NCBI GenBank assembly: GCA_013359265.1
Contig: JABWCD010000005.1
Span: 199,678-263,677, forward strand
Direction of reading: 5' to 3'
Length of the DNA stretch: 64,000 nucleotides
DNA from: Candidatus Hydrogenedentota bacterium
GTDB taxonomy: Bacteria; Hydrogenedentota; Hydrogenedentia; Hydrogenedentales; SLHB01
Both the position numbers and the translations under genes were made by a program. The notes beneath the pieces are model-generated. The model was given only the letters and a program-made list of their open reading frames with translations. It was not told the origin of the DNA and did no database searches. Below are positions 1 through 8,815 of the stretch, piece by piece; the stretch's first letter is position 1; every line of letters begins with the position of its first letter.

Positions 1-236
1 ACCATATCAAGCCGTCTGTAACCTTCCGCCAGCAATTCGATGGTTTCTCGACTGGATGTATTGCCCACGAGTAATTTCAGTTCAGTTAGCGACCCTAGGC
101 TGTGGCCGATTGCCTCCAACCCAGAGAGAAAAAGGTAGCCAACAGCGAACCGTGCCTTTTCAGACTGCGGCAATATAGCGAGAATATTTTCTACCAACTT
201 TTCTTTGCGGTTGTCGATAATGTCGTGGGATGGCAC
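1..236 (-). CDS. Phospholipase-D-like / helicase family protein, N-terminus (runs off the left edge)
   Basis: Reading leftwards from a GTG at 236, there is an open frame of 78 codons with no stop before the window edge. An AAGGA lies about 11 bases upstream. The product begins with Asp-Ile-Ile-Asp-Asn-Arg-Lys-Glu-Lys-Leu and continues through ARFAVGYLFLSGLEAI, LKLLVGNTSSRETIE and LAEGYRRLD. From memory this is the opening of the PLD-like domain found at the N-terminus of SNF2/DEAD-type helicases that travel with restriction and phage-defence genes. It starts 49 bp after the stop of the sigma-like gene on the same strand, so the two are probably cotranscribed. The helicase part itself lies outside the window and cannot be confirmed. 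Confidence 0.72.
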   Translation of the reverse strand, partial: MPSHDIIDNRKEKLVENILAILPQSEKARFAVGYLFLSGLEAIGHSLGSLTELKLLVGNTSSRETIELLAEGYRRLDM

Positions 237-284
237 CGAATTTGGAATCCTTTTCTAATTGCGCAGCCAACTTCGGCCAAGCAT

Positions 285-1688
285 CTAGAGTAACATTCTC
301 AAGTATCTCTTTCTTGTTGGATGGCGTAACTTGCGGAGACCTTCAGCTTCAATTTGCCGAATGCGTTCGCGTGTCACATCAAAAATGGAGCCGACCTCTT
401 GAAGCGTTCGCGGGTATCCGTCGCCAAGTCCAAATCGTAGACGGATTACTTTTTCTTCACGTTCCGACAGGCTAGCAAGTGTTTCATCTATAACGTCGCG
501 AGCGATACTTTCCTCTGCCACGTGCTCGGCAGCAGCTACGGGGTTCGCTTCTGCCAATGCGCACTTTAGGTTCTCGTCTTGAGTTTCATCGTTATGGGTC
601 GCTAAGGGCAAACGACGAAGCGGTAGCAAACGGAGTGCGGTGATCCGGCGCGGACTGATCATCAATTCACTTGCAAGGTCGTTCGATGATGGCAATTTCC
701 CTAAATGTTGGGTTAAGCGGCGTTCGACGGATGCGAGTTTTCTGCGCTCATCAAGCGCGTGCACAGGTATGCGAATCGTGTTCCCCTGCAAATCAATGTG
801 ACGACGAACCGTTTGTCTAACCCAATAATAGGCGTAGGTTGAAAAGCGGTGGCCGCGGCCGGGATCATATTCTTGGACCGCCCGCATCAAACCTATGGTG
901 CCTTCTTGGAAAAGATCCAACAGTTCAAGAGCAGTCGAGCACTGGTCGCGGAATTTGAATCCGATCCACGCGGCCAAACGCAAGTTTCGATAGACGCACT
1001 CTTGAAAGTATTGCGCAGCCGGGCCTCCAGGACAGGAGTGTGTGCCGCGCTCTGTCATTGGCCAAAGGTCTGCCAAACGCAAGAACGTCTGCCTTTCCTC
1101 CGCGGGCGAGAAAAGTCTGTAACTGAGCATTGTCTTTATCCATAGCGTAAAGGCGGAGTGCGTGGGTGCTTCGAGGTTTGCGAACCAATGGCGTATGATT
1201 ACTTCGCATCGGGCCCAATCCAGTCCCGACGCAATTTGGGTATCGGCTTCTAGTGTGGAAAGATCGTCCCCTGCGAGGGAGCGGCCAATTTGGGCAAGGA
1301 CAGGTACTGCCTGCATACTAGGATCAAATAGGCGGAGCGCTGCGGCACGCGCTGCGCCGTTCTGCTGCAATAGAATCCACTCGCGTTCCAGGTTATCCGT
1401 GAGTAGCAGCGCTGAAGTGGGCCACTGCCGGGCGACGGCCTGTGCGATCTCATCAAGCAGACGAGGATTCCAGCTTGTGCGGCCGTCTAGGTGTGCAAGA
1501 ATCAGTTTGAAATCGTCTATTTCGCCAAATACCTCGACCGCCGAGACGACACTTTCTTTCGAGAGGCCGAGCACGTTGATGTTTAGTTCGTCACGTACGC
1601 GGTCGAACCCTAGAATCTCCCAAAAAATCTGCTTCACGGCTTCAATTCGTGGTCGCACCACTAGCGCGTTTCGAATTGTGTCAATCAT
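285..1688 (-). CDS. Sigma-70-family RNA polymerase sigma factor with a large unfamiliar N-terminal half
   Basis: 467 residues, read leftwards. Residues about 255-300 hold sigma region 2 (LLDLFQEGTIGLMRAVQEYD, then RFSTYAYYWVRQTVRR) followed by region 3 with the IRIPVH signature. Residues about 400-460 hold region 4 with its helix-turn-helix (TLQEVGSIFDVTRERIRQIE). The order is that of primary-type sigma factors (RpoD/SigA), but residues 1 to about 190 are not region 1.1. They form an alpha/beta-looking domain with hydrophobic strands such as FKLILAHLDGR and TSALLLTDNLEREWILL, vaguely like the N-terminal domain of type IIG restriction enzymes (recollection, unverified). The gene precedes the PLD/helicase gene by 49 bp, which suggests a dedicated sigma factor for a defence operon rather than the housekeeping factor. 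A 6-bp inverted repeat lies just upstream of the start. Confidence 0.88.
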   Translation of the reverse strand: MIDTIRNALVVRPRIEAVKQIFWEILGFDRVRDELNINVLGLSKESVVSAVEVFGEIDDFKLILAHLDGRTSWNPRLLDEIAQAVARQWPTSALLLTDNLEREWILLQQNGAARAAALRLFDPSMQAVPVLAQIGRSLAGDDLSTLEADTQIASGLDWARCEVIIRHWFANLEAPTHSAFTLWIKTMLSYRLFSPAEERQTFLRLADLWPMTERGTHSCPGGPAAQYFQECVYRNLRLAAWIGFKFRDQCSTALELLDLFQEGTIGLMRAVQEYDPGRGHRFSTYAYYWVRQTVRRHIDLQGNTIRIPVHALDERRKLASVERRLTQHLGKLPSSNDLASELMISPRRITALRLLPLRRLPLATHNDETQDENLKCALAEANPVAAAEHVAEESIARDVIDETLASLSEREEKVIRLRFGLGDGYPRTLQEVGSIFDVTRERIRQIEAEGLRKLRHPTRKRYLRMLL

Positions 1689-2035
1689 GATTCTCTACCT
1701 ATGCGTAGAGGGCGCCTTTCCCCATCGTCGAATTTGAGACAACGAGATAATCTCAGCCAGCCACCAGTGGAAATCTCTCGCAGCCCACAACCAGTAATAG
1801 CGGTGTTCGGACCGTTAAGTCCGGTCTCCCCACCTTGGCGCGTGAATGATACACTAACACCACCCAAGGCGACCGTCTATTTGTTGGATAGGTTGGCGGG
1901 GCTGAATTTCCCGAAAGCATGGGCCAGTGTTACCGCTTTTTGATTTACCCGCCGCGCCGTGCTAGATTCTTGGCCTCAATTCGGGGGGATCTGCGCATAT
2001 TTTTGGCGGATTACCGAATGGCTTGGTAGGCACAC
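1689..2035. other. Intergenic region between divergent sigma-like gene and ileS
   Basis: About 350 bp between the divergent starts at 1688 (minus) and 2036 (plus); it must hold both promoters. Apart from the inverted repeat at 1693-1710 and a weak CGGAC/GTCCG pair near 1810, I see no convincing gene, T-box leader or RNA. Confidence 0.5.
1693..1710. repeat. Inverted repeat upstream of the sigma-like gene
   Basis: CTCTAC and GTAGAG are perfect 6-bp arms around a 6-base centre, starting 5 bp upstream of the sigma-like gene's start codon. An operator or a 5' leader hairpin near its ribosome binding site are both possible. Short arms make chance plausible. Confidence 0.3.
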
Positions 2036-4831
2036 ATGGCAACGGCGACGGACAAAGACTACAAAGACACGGTCAATCTTCCGAATACCGCGTTTCCGAT
2101 GAAGGCGAACCTGACGCAGCGGGAGCCGGACATCCTGGCGCGGTGGGAGGAGATGGGCTTGTACAAATTGATGCGGGAGTCGCGTGCGGGGCGGAAGAAG
2201 TTCGTGCTGCACGATGGTCCGCCGTACGCCAATGGCGAGCTGCATTCCGGCCACGCGCTGAACAAGATTCTGAAAGACGTGGTGGTCAAATCGCGGCAGA
2301 TGGCGGGGTTCGACGCGCCGTACGTGCCGGGTTGGGACTGCCATGGGTTGCCGATCGAGCACAAGGTGGCGTCCGAACTCGGCAGCAAGGCGAAGACGAT
2401 GTCGCAGGCGGAAATCCGCCAGAGCTGCCGCGCGTTCGCGTTGAAATACGTGGACATTCACCGGAAGGATTTTAAACGGCTTGGCGTGACCGGCGAATGG
2501 GAGAACCCGTACCTCACGCTCAGCCCGCAGTACGTGGCGACGATCATCCGCACGTTCGCGGAAATCTACCAGACCGGGGCGATCTACCGCGGGCTCAAGC
2601 CGATCTATTGGTGCCCGAACTGCGAGACGGCGCTGGCGGAGGCGGAAGTCGAGTACGGGGACAAGACCTCGCCGTCGATTTATGTGAAGTTCAAGGCGGA
2701 AAAGCCCGTCCCCGGCGTGAGCGGCGACGTCTATTTTGTCATTTGGACGACGACGCCGTGGACGCTGCCCGCGAACCTCGCGGTGTGCGTGCATCCCGAT
2801 TACGACTACAGCGCGATCAAGGTGGGAGGGGAGACGTACATCCTGTCGTCCTTCCTCGCGCCGGTTGCGCTCGAGGCGATGGGCATCACGCAGTACGAGA
2901 CGGTCGCGAAGTTCACCGGCAAAGACTTGGAACATCTAACGTACCGTCATGCGATCTTCCCCGAGAAGGTCTGCCCCGTGATCCTGGGCGAGCACGTCAC
3001 GCTCGACGCGGGTACGGGCTGCGTGCACACGGCGCCCGGACACGGTCACGAGGACTACGTCGTCGGCATGAAGTACGGCATTGCGCCGTTCTCGCCGGTG
3101 AACAAGAGCGGCGTGTTTACGAACGACGCGGGACCTTATGCGGGCCAGTTCGTATTCAAGGCGAACGCGCAGATTGTCAACGACCTGAAAGAAAGCGGCG
3201 CGCTCGTCGCGCATTCGGCGTATCAGCACAGCTACCCGCACTGCTGGCGTTGCAGCGGCCCGGTCATCTTCCGCGCGACACCGCAATGGTTCGTGAATAT
3301 GGACCACAACGGGCTGCGCGAAAAGGTGCTCGCGGCGATCGACACGGTGCAGTGGATTCCCGAGTGGGGCAAGGAACGCATCTACGGCATGGTTGCGCAG
3401 CGCCCGGACTGGTGCATCAGCCGGCAGCGCGCGTGGGGCGTGCCGATTCCCGTGTTCTACGGGAAGGAAAGCGGCGAGGTCTACGCGACGCCGGAATCGT
3501 TCAAGCGCATCGAAGAACTGGCGCTGTCGTCCGCGGACGGCATCGACCGCTGGTTTGACACGCCGACGGAGCAACTGTTGCCGCCCGGTGCGAAACACCC
3601 GGTGACCGGTGAGACCGAGTTTGTCCATGAGAAAGACATTCTCGATGTCTGGTTCGATTCGGGTTCGAGTCACCGGGCGGTGTGCGAAACGCATCCCGAC
3701 CTCACGTGGCCGGTGGACCTGTACCTCGAAGGCAGCGACCAACACCGCGGGTGGTTCCAGTCGTCGCTGATTCCCGCCGTTGCCGCGAAGGGCGCCGCGC
3801 CGTACCGCGCCGTGCTCACGCACGGCTACGTGGTCGATGCCGAGGGCAAGGCGATGTCCAAGCGCCTCGGCAACTACGTCGGCCTGCCGGATCTATTGAA
3901 AAAATACGGCGCGGACATCGTGCGTCTGTGGGTCTCGAGCGAGAATTACCGCCAGGACGTGCGCATCTCCGACGAAATCCTCACGCGGCAGCAGGATTCC
4001 TATCGTAAGTTTCGTAACACAATGCGGCACATGCTTGGGAACATCGCGGATTTCGGCGCGAACGACGCCGTTGCGTACGATGCGATGTGGGACATCGACA
4101 AGTGGGCGCTGCACCGGATGCAGGTGGTGAAGGAGCGCGTGCTGAATGCGTACGCCGATTACGAGTTTCACATTGTCTATCACGCGCTGCACAACTTCTG
4201 CGCGGTGGACATGAGCTCGCTGTATCTCGACGTGCTCAAGGATCGCCTGTACACCTTCGCGAAAGAATCGAAGGACCGGCGCGCCGCGCAGACCGCGCTG
4301 GCGGAGATTCTGTCCGACTTGTTGTCGCTCCTGGCGCCGGTGCTTGCGTATACGGCGGACGAGGCGTGGGGCTATCTGCCGGAACACCTGCGCCGGGAAC
4401 AAAGCGTGCACCTTGCGGAGTTTCCTTCTGTCAGGCCGGAATACAAATTGGCAAACGGCGCTGCCGCGGAATGGGACGCGCTGCTGCGCGTGCGTGCGGT
4501 TGCGTCGAAACAACTTGAAGAAGCGCGCCGCGCCGAGATGATTGGTTCGTCGTTGCAGGCGTCGCTGACAATTTGGCCCGGAGATGAAGAAACTTGGCGC
4601 GTGTTGCGGGTCTATGAGAGCCAGCTATACGACCTCATGATCGTTTCACATATTCAGATTGCGCCGATTTCGGATCGAGGAAAGGGTGCGGAAGAACGCG
4701 TAGCTGTAACCGTCGCGCCGGCGCCGGGGTCGAAGTGTGTCCGTTGCTGGCATGTGCGCGAGACGGTTGGTACTATTGCCGGCCACGAACAAATCTGTGC
4801 CGTTTGCGCCAAACAACTGGGAGTTGGTTGA
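2036..4831 (+). CDS. ileS: Isoleucyl-tRNA synthetase
   Basis: 931 residues, the usual length for bacterial IleRS. It charges tRNA-Ile with isoleucine in the cytoplasm. The class I signature appears as [12 protein letters not shown], with the HIGH motif as H70-S-G-H73. The KMSKS loop appears as KAMSKRLGN near residue 605, preceded by [10 protein letters not shown] and [12 protein letters not shown], which are typical of IleRS. The C-terminus carries a zinc-binding CVRCW...CAVC cluster. The editing (CP1) domain spans roughly residues 200-400, with the [12 protein letters not shown] segment. It is followed 2 bp later by a DksA-type gene, as in several lineages where ileS heads a cluster leading to lipoprotein-processing genes. 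Confidence 0.98.
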   Translation: MATATDKDYKDTVNLPNTAFPMKANLTQREPDILARWEEMGLYKLMRESRAGRKKFVLHDGPPYANGELHSGHALNKILKDVVVKSRQMAGFDAPYVPGWDCHGLPIEHKVASELGSKAKTMSQAEIRQSCRAFALKYVDIHRKDFKRLGVTGEWENPYLTLSPQYVATIIRTFAEIYQTGAIYRGLKPIYWCPNCETALAEAEVEYGDKTSPSIYVKFKAEKPVPGVSGDVYFVIWTTTPWTLPANLAVCVHPDYDYSAIKVGGETYILSSFLAPVALEAMGITQYETVAKFTGKDLEHLTYRHAIFPEKVCPVILGEHVTLDAGTGCVHTAPGHGHEDYVVGMKYGIAPFSPVNKSGVFTNDAGPYAGQFVFKANAQIVNDLKESGALVAHSAYQHSYPHCWRCSGPVIFRATPQWFVNMDHNGLREKVLAAIDTVQWIPEWGKERIYGMVAQRPDWCISRQRAWGVPIPVFYGKESGEVYATPESFKRIEELALSSADGIDRWFDTPTEQLLPPGAKHPVTGETEFVHEKDILDVWFDSGSSHRAVCETHPDLTWPVDLYLEGSDQHRGWFQSSLIPAVAAKGAAPYRAVLTHGYVVDAEGKAMSKRLGNYVGLPDLLKKYGADIVRLWVSSENYRQDVRISDEILTRQQDSYRKFRNTMRHMLGNIADFGANDAVAYDAMWDIDKWALHRMQVVKERVLNAYADYEFHIVYHALHNFCAVDMSSLYLDVLKDRLYTFAKESKDRRAAQTALAEILSDLLSLLAPVLAYTADEAWGYLPEHLRREQSVHLAEFPSVRPEYKLANGAAAEWDALLRVRAVASKQLEEARRAEMIGSSLQASLTIWPGDEETWRVLRVYESQLYDLMIVSHIQIAPISDRGKGAEERVAVTVAPAPGSKCVRCWHVRETVGTIAGHEQICAVCAKQLGVG

Positions 4832-4833
4832 CG

Positions 4834-5202
4834 ATGAATAAGAGGGATTCGAAGAAGTACGAGAAACTCCTCCTCGAAGAGGGCGAACGCCTTGGAATGG
4901 GCATTCGCCGCCTTGAGGAAGATACCCTTTATCAAACCGCTACGGACCAAACGGCCGACATCGCGAGTTACGCCGAAGTCGGCACGGACAACTTCGAGCG
5001 CGAGACCGCGCTCAGCATCGCCAGCGGCGAAGCGCAACGGTTGCGCGACGTAGCCGACGCGCTCGAACGGATCAAGCTGGGGAAATACGGCGATTGCGAA
5101 GGCTGCGAGAAACCGATCAACCCGAAACGGCTCGAGGTATTTCCGTCGGCGCGGTACTGCATCGAGTGCCAGGCGAAGTTGGAAAAGACGGGGTCGCTGT
5201 AG
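4834..5202 (+). CDS. DksA/TraR-family C4 zinc-finger protein
   Basis: 122 residues starting at the ATG two bases after the ileS stop. A longer open frame reaches into ileS, but the ATG at 4834 with an upstream GGGAG is the natural start. The N-terminal two-thirds is charged and helical (a likely coiled-coil hairpin). The C-terminus carries the DksA/TraR zinc finger as CEGC, 17 residues, then CIEC. Such proteins bind the secondary channel of RNA polymerase. Family members placed between ileS and lspA/lgt are common, but their specific role is not established, so I give no symbol. Confidence 0.93.
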   Translation: MNKRDSKKYEKLLLEEGERLGMGIRRLEEDTLYQTATDQTADIASYAEVGTDNFERETALSIASGEAQRLRDVADALERIKLGKYGDCEGCEKPINPKRLEVFPSARYCIECQAKLEKTGSL

Positions 5203-5363
5203 GCGGATTGCACCAGGGCGTTCTCGGCCATTTGAAGCTCGCAGTCGTAATCGTCCTCATAATCTGAATCGGGCCACTAATCGAACAATCCTAAAACGTC
5301 CGCGCGTCGGTTGCTGGGGGTACGTTTCGCCCAAGTTTTGCAGAGCGCTTTTGACGTCCATAT

Positions 5364-5406
5364 TCGATTACGATTACGAGCGCGATTACGACGCACGAGC
5401 ACGAGG
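5364..5406. repeat. Degenerate intergenic repeat, CGATTACGA/CGAGCACGA type (copy 1)
   Basis: A run of imperfect units (CGATTACGATTACGAG, CGCGATTACGACGCACGAG) in the gap between the DksA-type gene and lgt. The same vocabulary recurs at 21160-21215 and, in reverse complement, at 51261-51300. No coding sense is apparent. Confidence 0.6.
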
Positions 5407-5441
5407 TGCACGGAGTTCTGCAACCGAATAGGGATATGTGA

Positions 5442-6323
5442 ATGTACCCCATCCTCCTAAAGCTCGGTCCGCTGCCGATTCACTCCTACGGCCTGATGAT
5501 GGCGTTCGGGTTTCTCGCGGGATTATTTCTCGCGCGGCGCGACGCCCCGAAGTTCGGTCTCGACCCGGACAAGATCGCGGATGCGGCGTTCTGGGTGTTG
5601 CTGCTCGCGCTCGCGGGCACGCGTGTCGCGTTCATTATGATGTTTCCCGAAGATTTTTCCTGGTCGAATCCGCTCGGCTGGTTCGCGTTGTGGAACGGGG
5701 GACTCGTCTTTCAAGGTGCGATTCCGCCCGCGGTCGTTTTCATCTGGTGGTGGACCCGCCGGCACAAGATGCCGTTCTGGACGGTCTGTGACCTTGCCGC
5801 GCCGTGCCTGGCGCTTGGCCACGCGCTCGGGCGGCTCGGCTGTTTTCTGAACGGTTGCTGCTACGGCGCGCGCACCGATATGGCGTGGGGCATTAGTTTT
5901 CCGCGCGTACCGTTCGACACCGCGAAACCTATGACCGGAAGCCCCGCGTTTTTGGATCACGTTCACAGATTTGGCCTGAACCCGGCCATTGACCAGTGGT
6001 CGTATCACATTCACCCGACACAGCTTTACAGCAGTTTTGGTTTGGTGATTTTGTGTATATTATTAATAACGCTTCGTAAGTACTGTCGGCCCTTCCACGG
6101 CTCGACAACCTGCTACTATTTCTTCTTCTACGGCATCGGCCGGTTCGGCATCGAAATGCTACGCGACGATGGGAACCCGATCCTCGCCTTTGGAATGACC
6201 ACCCAGCAGGTCATGGCCCTGGCGGCTTCGGCCGCAGGGGTCATTCTTTGGATCGTGCTTAGTGGGCTCAAGAAGCGCCGCGTTCTACAGAAGGCCGCCG
6301 CCCAGTCCACCCCTGCAAAGTAG
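5442..6323 (+). CDS. lgt: Prolipoprotein diacylglyceryl transferase
   Basis: 293 residues, multi-spanning inner membrane protein. Lgt transfers a diacylglyceryl group from phosphatidylglycerol to the lipobox cysteine of prolipoproteins. Visible signatures are the N-terminal PLPIHSYGLMMAFGFLAG (catalytic HxYG-type motif, here HSYG) and the family signature GRLGCFLNGCCYGA, a recognised variant of the GRxGNFxNxExxG box. The late segment YYFFFYGIGRFGIEMLRDD is also typical. Several lipoproteins in the window (25435, 26819, 28655) are potential substrates. lspA, often beside lgt, is not present in the 239-bp gap upstream. Confidence 0.96.
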   Translation: MYPILLKLGPLPIHSYGLMMAFGFLAGLFLARRDAPKFGLDPDKIADAAFWVLLLALAGTRVAFIMMFPEDFSWSNPLGWFALWNGGLVFQGAIPPAVVFIWWWTRRHKMPFWTVCDLAAPCLALGHALGRLGCFLNGCCYGARTDMAWGISFPRVPFDTAKPMTGSPAFLDHVHRFGLNPAIDQWSYHIHPTQLYSSFGLVILCILLITLRKYCRPFHGSTTCYYFFFYGIGRFGIEMLRDDGNPILAFGMTTQQVMALAASAAGVILWIVLSGLKKRRVLQKAAAQSTPAK

Positions 6324-6454
6324 CTCGACGTTGCTCGCTTGGGCTTGGCTACGCGCGCGGGATCGGGGTTGAGCCAATCAAACAGGGTCCATTTTGGGGA
6401 TATTGACATGTTGTGCGTATATTATCTTTTTACATATTATAAGCAGTAACGTCA

Positions 6455-6470
6455 TGTTTCTAATGAAACA
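6455..6470. promoter_or_regulatory. Possible operator upstream of the NtrC-type regulator
   Basis: TGTTTC and GAAACA form perfect 6-bp arms around TAAT, about 50 bp before the start at 6522. A second pair, ACTTG/CAAGT, follows at 6470-6488. This A+T-rich stretch contrasts with the G+C-rich surroundings and also contains a TTGACA at 6403 without a well-spaced -10. Autoregulation is a guess. Confidence 0.35.
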
Positions 6471-6521
6471 CTTGATTTTCTGACAAGTCACTGTTAGACT
6501 CCCTCACCTAGGGGAATTGCC

Positions 6522-8195
6522 ATGATAAAGCGTCCAACCCGCCTCAGCGCTCAAGTTTTTCTGGATTTGCCCCCCGTCCTCGGCCACTACCTAGAGAACA
6601 CTCGGACGAGTTGGATCGAGACTAGTCCCCCTTCCGGCAAGGTCAGCTTCATGGGCCGGGTCGGGGTGTTCGAGGATGTCGAGTCCCTCGCTGTGGAACG
6701 GCGCCAGGTCATCCAGACGCTTGGCCGGGATCGTGCGCGATCCCTGTATTACCGGATCGGGTTTGAGCAGGGGCGCCGGGACGCCTTGCGGCACCTTGAG
6801 CAGTACGAGGGGAATGTTCGGTTGGCGCTCCAGGCGGTTACGGTCTTTGCTCAGATGTTGGGGAAGCTCGTGGCGGAGCCGGTGCGGTTCGAGTTCGACT
6901 TGGAGTCAAATACACTTTACCGAGAAATCACCCTTCAATCTTCGACAGAAGCCGCTGTCCACCGCCTGGTTACGACCGAAGCCGCTGACTCGGTGTGCTG
7001 GACCACCTGCGGTTACCTTGCCGGGCACACGAGCGAGGTTCTAGGCCGGCGGGTTATTGCGATGGAGAAGTCGTGTTCGGCTTCGGGCAAGGGCCCGTGC
7101 CGCATCCTCGCCAAGTTCGAGAACGAATACGGCGAAGAAGCGAACTGGGTGCGCAACGCATTCAAGGTAGATTCCATTGATGCCGAACTGACCGCGCGCG
7201 ACGAGCAGATTGTGCAGCTCAAGGAGACTGCGAGCCGGTCGGCTGCGGCGCTGAACAGCATCAACCGCCGGCTCAAGAGCGACCTGTTGCTCGACAGCCT
7301 GATCGCGGAATCCGAAAACATGCAGTCGGTCATGCGGCGCGCGAAGCAGGTTGCGCAATCCGACGTGCCGGTTCTCATGGTCGGCGAACCGGGCACGGGC
7401 CGGGCCACGCTTGCCAAAGCGATCCACTTGTGCAGCGCGCGCAAGGCAGGCGCGTTCGAGGTGGTCGACTGCCGTGCGCTGGCGGCGTCGCTGCTCGTGC
7501 AGGAACTTGCGGGGTTTGCGCAGGGCGCGTTTCAGGGCGCCAGCCGCGGGCACACCGGCGCGCTCGCGCGCGCGAACAAGGGCACGACCTATTTCGACGA
7601 GATCACGCATCTCACGCCCGAGGCGCAGGGTATGCTCCTCCGCGCGATGGAGGACAAGACGGTGACGCCGCTCGGCGCGCAGGAACCGCAGAAGGCCGAT
7701 GTGCGCGTCATCGCCGCGACGCAGTACGATCCGCAGACCCAGATGACGCACGGCAAAATCCGCGAAGACCTGTATTACGCCATCGCCATCGGACGCATGG
7801 ACGTGCCGCCGTTGCGCGACCGGCTCGACTGTATCCTTCCGCTGGCGCACGCGTTCATGGTCGATGCGCGCGACCGTTACGATCGCCCGGCCGCGCAGTT
7901 CTCGAAGGAGTTCAAGCAGGCGCTGCTCGATTGTGCGTGGCCGGGAAACTTGCGGCAGTTGCGGAATACAATCGAACATGCGGTTGTGTTTGGCCCCAAT
8001 CGCGAACTTGGTATCGAAGACTTGCCGGAAGAGATAATTTCGTTCCGCTCCGTGCGGCCCTCGCAAGAACTCACCGGCGACGTCCTGCGCGCAATGCTCA
8101 AACGCACCCGCGGCAACCGATCGGAGGCGGCGGAGTTGCTGGGCATCGGGAGGACGACGTTGTGGCGGCTGATGAAGCGCGAAGGGATTGATTGA
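6522..8195 (+). CDS. NtrC/XylR-type AAA+ transcriptional regulator with V4R sensor, degenerate ATPase motifs
   Basis: 557 residues. Residues 1-130 look like an XylR_N activator domain. Residues about 135-200 look like a V4R (vinyl-4-reductase) small-molecule domain (CGYLAGHTSEVLG ... KSCSASGKGPC). Residues about 260-490 are an AAA+ sigma-54-interaction domain, and 520-557 a Fis-type helix-turn-helix (RGNRSEAAELLGIGRTTLWR). The AAA+ core departs from canon at three places: Walker A is GEPGTGRAT (Arg294 for Lys), the GAFTGA loop is GAFQGA (335-340), and the REDLYYR arginine finger is REDLYYA (Ala420). Walker B is TYFDE. It may bind DNA and ligand without remodelling sigma-54 polymerase. The last 149 bp are duplicated downstream. 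Confidence 0.88.
   Translation: MIKRPTRLSAQVFLDLPPVLGHYLENTRTSWIETSPPSGKVSFMGRVGVFEDVESLAVERRQVIQTLGRDRARSLYYRIGFEQGRRDALRHLEQYEGNVRLALQAVTVFAQMLGKLVAEPVRFEFDLESNTLYREITLQSSTEAAVHRLVTTEAADSVCWTTCGYLAGHTSEVLGRRVIAMEKSCSASGKGPCRILAKFENEYGEEANWVRNAFKVDSIDAELTARDEQIVQLKETASRSAAALNSINRRLKSDLLLDSLIAESENMQSVMRRAKQVAQSDVPVLMVGEPGTGRATLAKAIHLCSARKAGAFEVVDCRALAASLLVQELAGFAQGAFQGASRGHTGALARANKGTTYFDEITHLTPEAQGMLLRAMEDKTVTPLGAQEPQKADVRVIAATQYDPQTQMTHGKIREDLYYAIAIGRMDVPPLRDRLDCILPLAHAFMVDARDRYDRPAAQFSKEFKQALLDCAWPGNLRQLRNTIEHAVVFGPNRELGIEDLPEEIISFRSVRPSQELTGDVLRAMLKRTRGNRSEAAELLGIGRTTLWRLMKREGID
8047..8195 (+). repeat. Direct repeat A, copy 1 (3' end of the regulator gene)
   Basis: The last 149 bp of the regulator recur at 8852-9000 without gaps, with five mismatches that I count. 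Four of the five are synonymous in the regulator frame and the fifth is Val to Ala. The two copies bracket the TA pair at 8288-8778. Confidence 0.9.
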
Positions 8196-8287
8196 TCCAT
8201 AAAGCCGCCGTTGCCGGCATTTGTATTCGGTGTTAGAATTGAGACACGTGACATTCCGGATCGCAACGGAAGCATTGGAAGAGAGCT

Positions 8288-8518
8288 ATGTCATCCAGCG
8301 CGATAACAACGGTCGTCCAAATACTTGAGGACCTGCCCGAAGCCGCGCAACGACAGGTCGTCGACCACCTGCGGGAATACCTCGAAGATCTCCGCGACGA
8401 AATTCAATGGGACGATACGATCGCGAGAACGCAACCGCAACTTGCGGAAGCTGCCCGCCGCGCCAAACGGGAAATCGCGCAAGGCCTCGCCGAGCCGCTC
8501 GATCTTGAGCGGTTGTGA
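8288..8518 (+). CDS. Antitoxin of a RelE/ParE-type TA pair
   Basis: 76 residues with an AGAGAG ribosome site just upstream of the ATG. Acidic and helical (LEDLPEAAQRQVVDHLREYLEDLRDEIQ), ending in LAEPLDLERL, the length and composition of an antitoxin that wraps a RelE-fold toxin. It overlaps the following toxin gene (GTGA), the classic TA arrangement. Family assignment rests mainly on context; no DNA-binding fold is obvious. Confidence 0.8.
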   Translation: MSSSAITTVVQILEDLPEAAQRQVVDHLREYLEDLRDEIQWDDTIARTQPQLAEAARRAKREIAQGLAEPLDLERL

Positions 8519-8778
8519 TTTCTCGCGCGCTGCCCTCGTTCTGGGCGTCGTACCAATTGGTTGACGAAACGCTCCGCACTCAAGTCCGAAAAGCTTATCG
8601 TCTGTGGAAAGATAATCCGTACCATCCGTCATTACACTTCAAGTGCGTGGACACCGAAGAAAACGTCTGGTCCGTCCGCATCTCGCGCGGGTACCGCGCT
8701 CTTGGAATCCGCGAGGGCAATACGGTCACATGGTTTTGGATCGGTCCGCATGACGAGTACGATCGATTCCTTTCTTAA
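8515..8778 (+). CDS. RelE/ParE-family toxin
   Basis: 87 residues starting at a GTG that overlaps the antitoxin stop by 4 bp. The core pattern, NPYHPSLHFKCV then VWSVRISRGYRALGIREGNTVTWFWIGPHDEYDRFL, matches the RelE/ParE superfamily, with the conserved R-I-S-x-G-Y-R strand and the C-terminal H-D-x-Y-D helix. RelE relatives cleave mRNA on the ribosome and ParE relatives poison gyrase; the sequence does not separate them. The pair sits between the intact regulator gene and its duplicated 3' end. Confidence 0.87.
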   Translation: MISRALPSFWASYQLVDETLRTQVRKAYRLWKDNPYHPSLHFKCVDTEENVWSVRISRGYRALGIREGNTVTWFWIGPHDEYDRFLS

Positions 8779-8815
8779 TCGCCTGTTGCGCCTTCGGGTG
8801 CAGGCGAGTGACCCG

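Noticed and set aside
2497-3558. 353-codon open frame on the plus strand inside ileS
   Set aside because: Arginine/glycine-rich, no family resemblance, lies in a shifted frame of a clear ileS; a shadow of G+C-rich codons.
5203-5441. A missing lspA hidden in the gap before lgt
   Set aside because: The gap is too short and no frame encodes the four-helix protein or its Asp motifs.
7041-8066. 341-codon minus-strand open frame opposite the NtrC-type regulator
   Set aside because: Composition (Arg, Leu, His) is that of a complement-strand shadow; the plus strand has the recognised domains.
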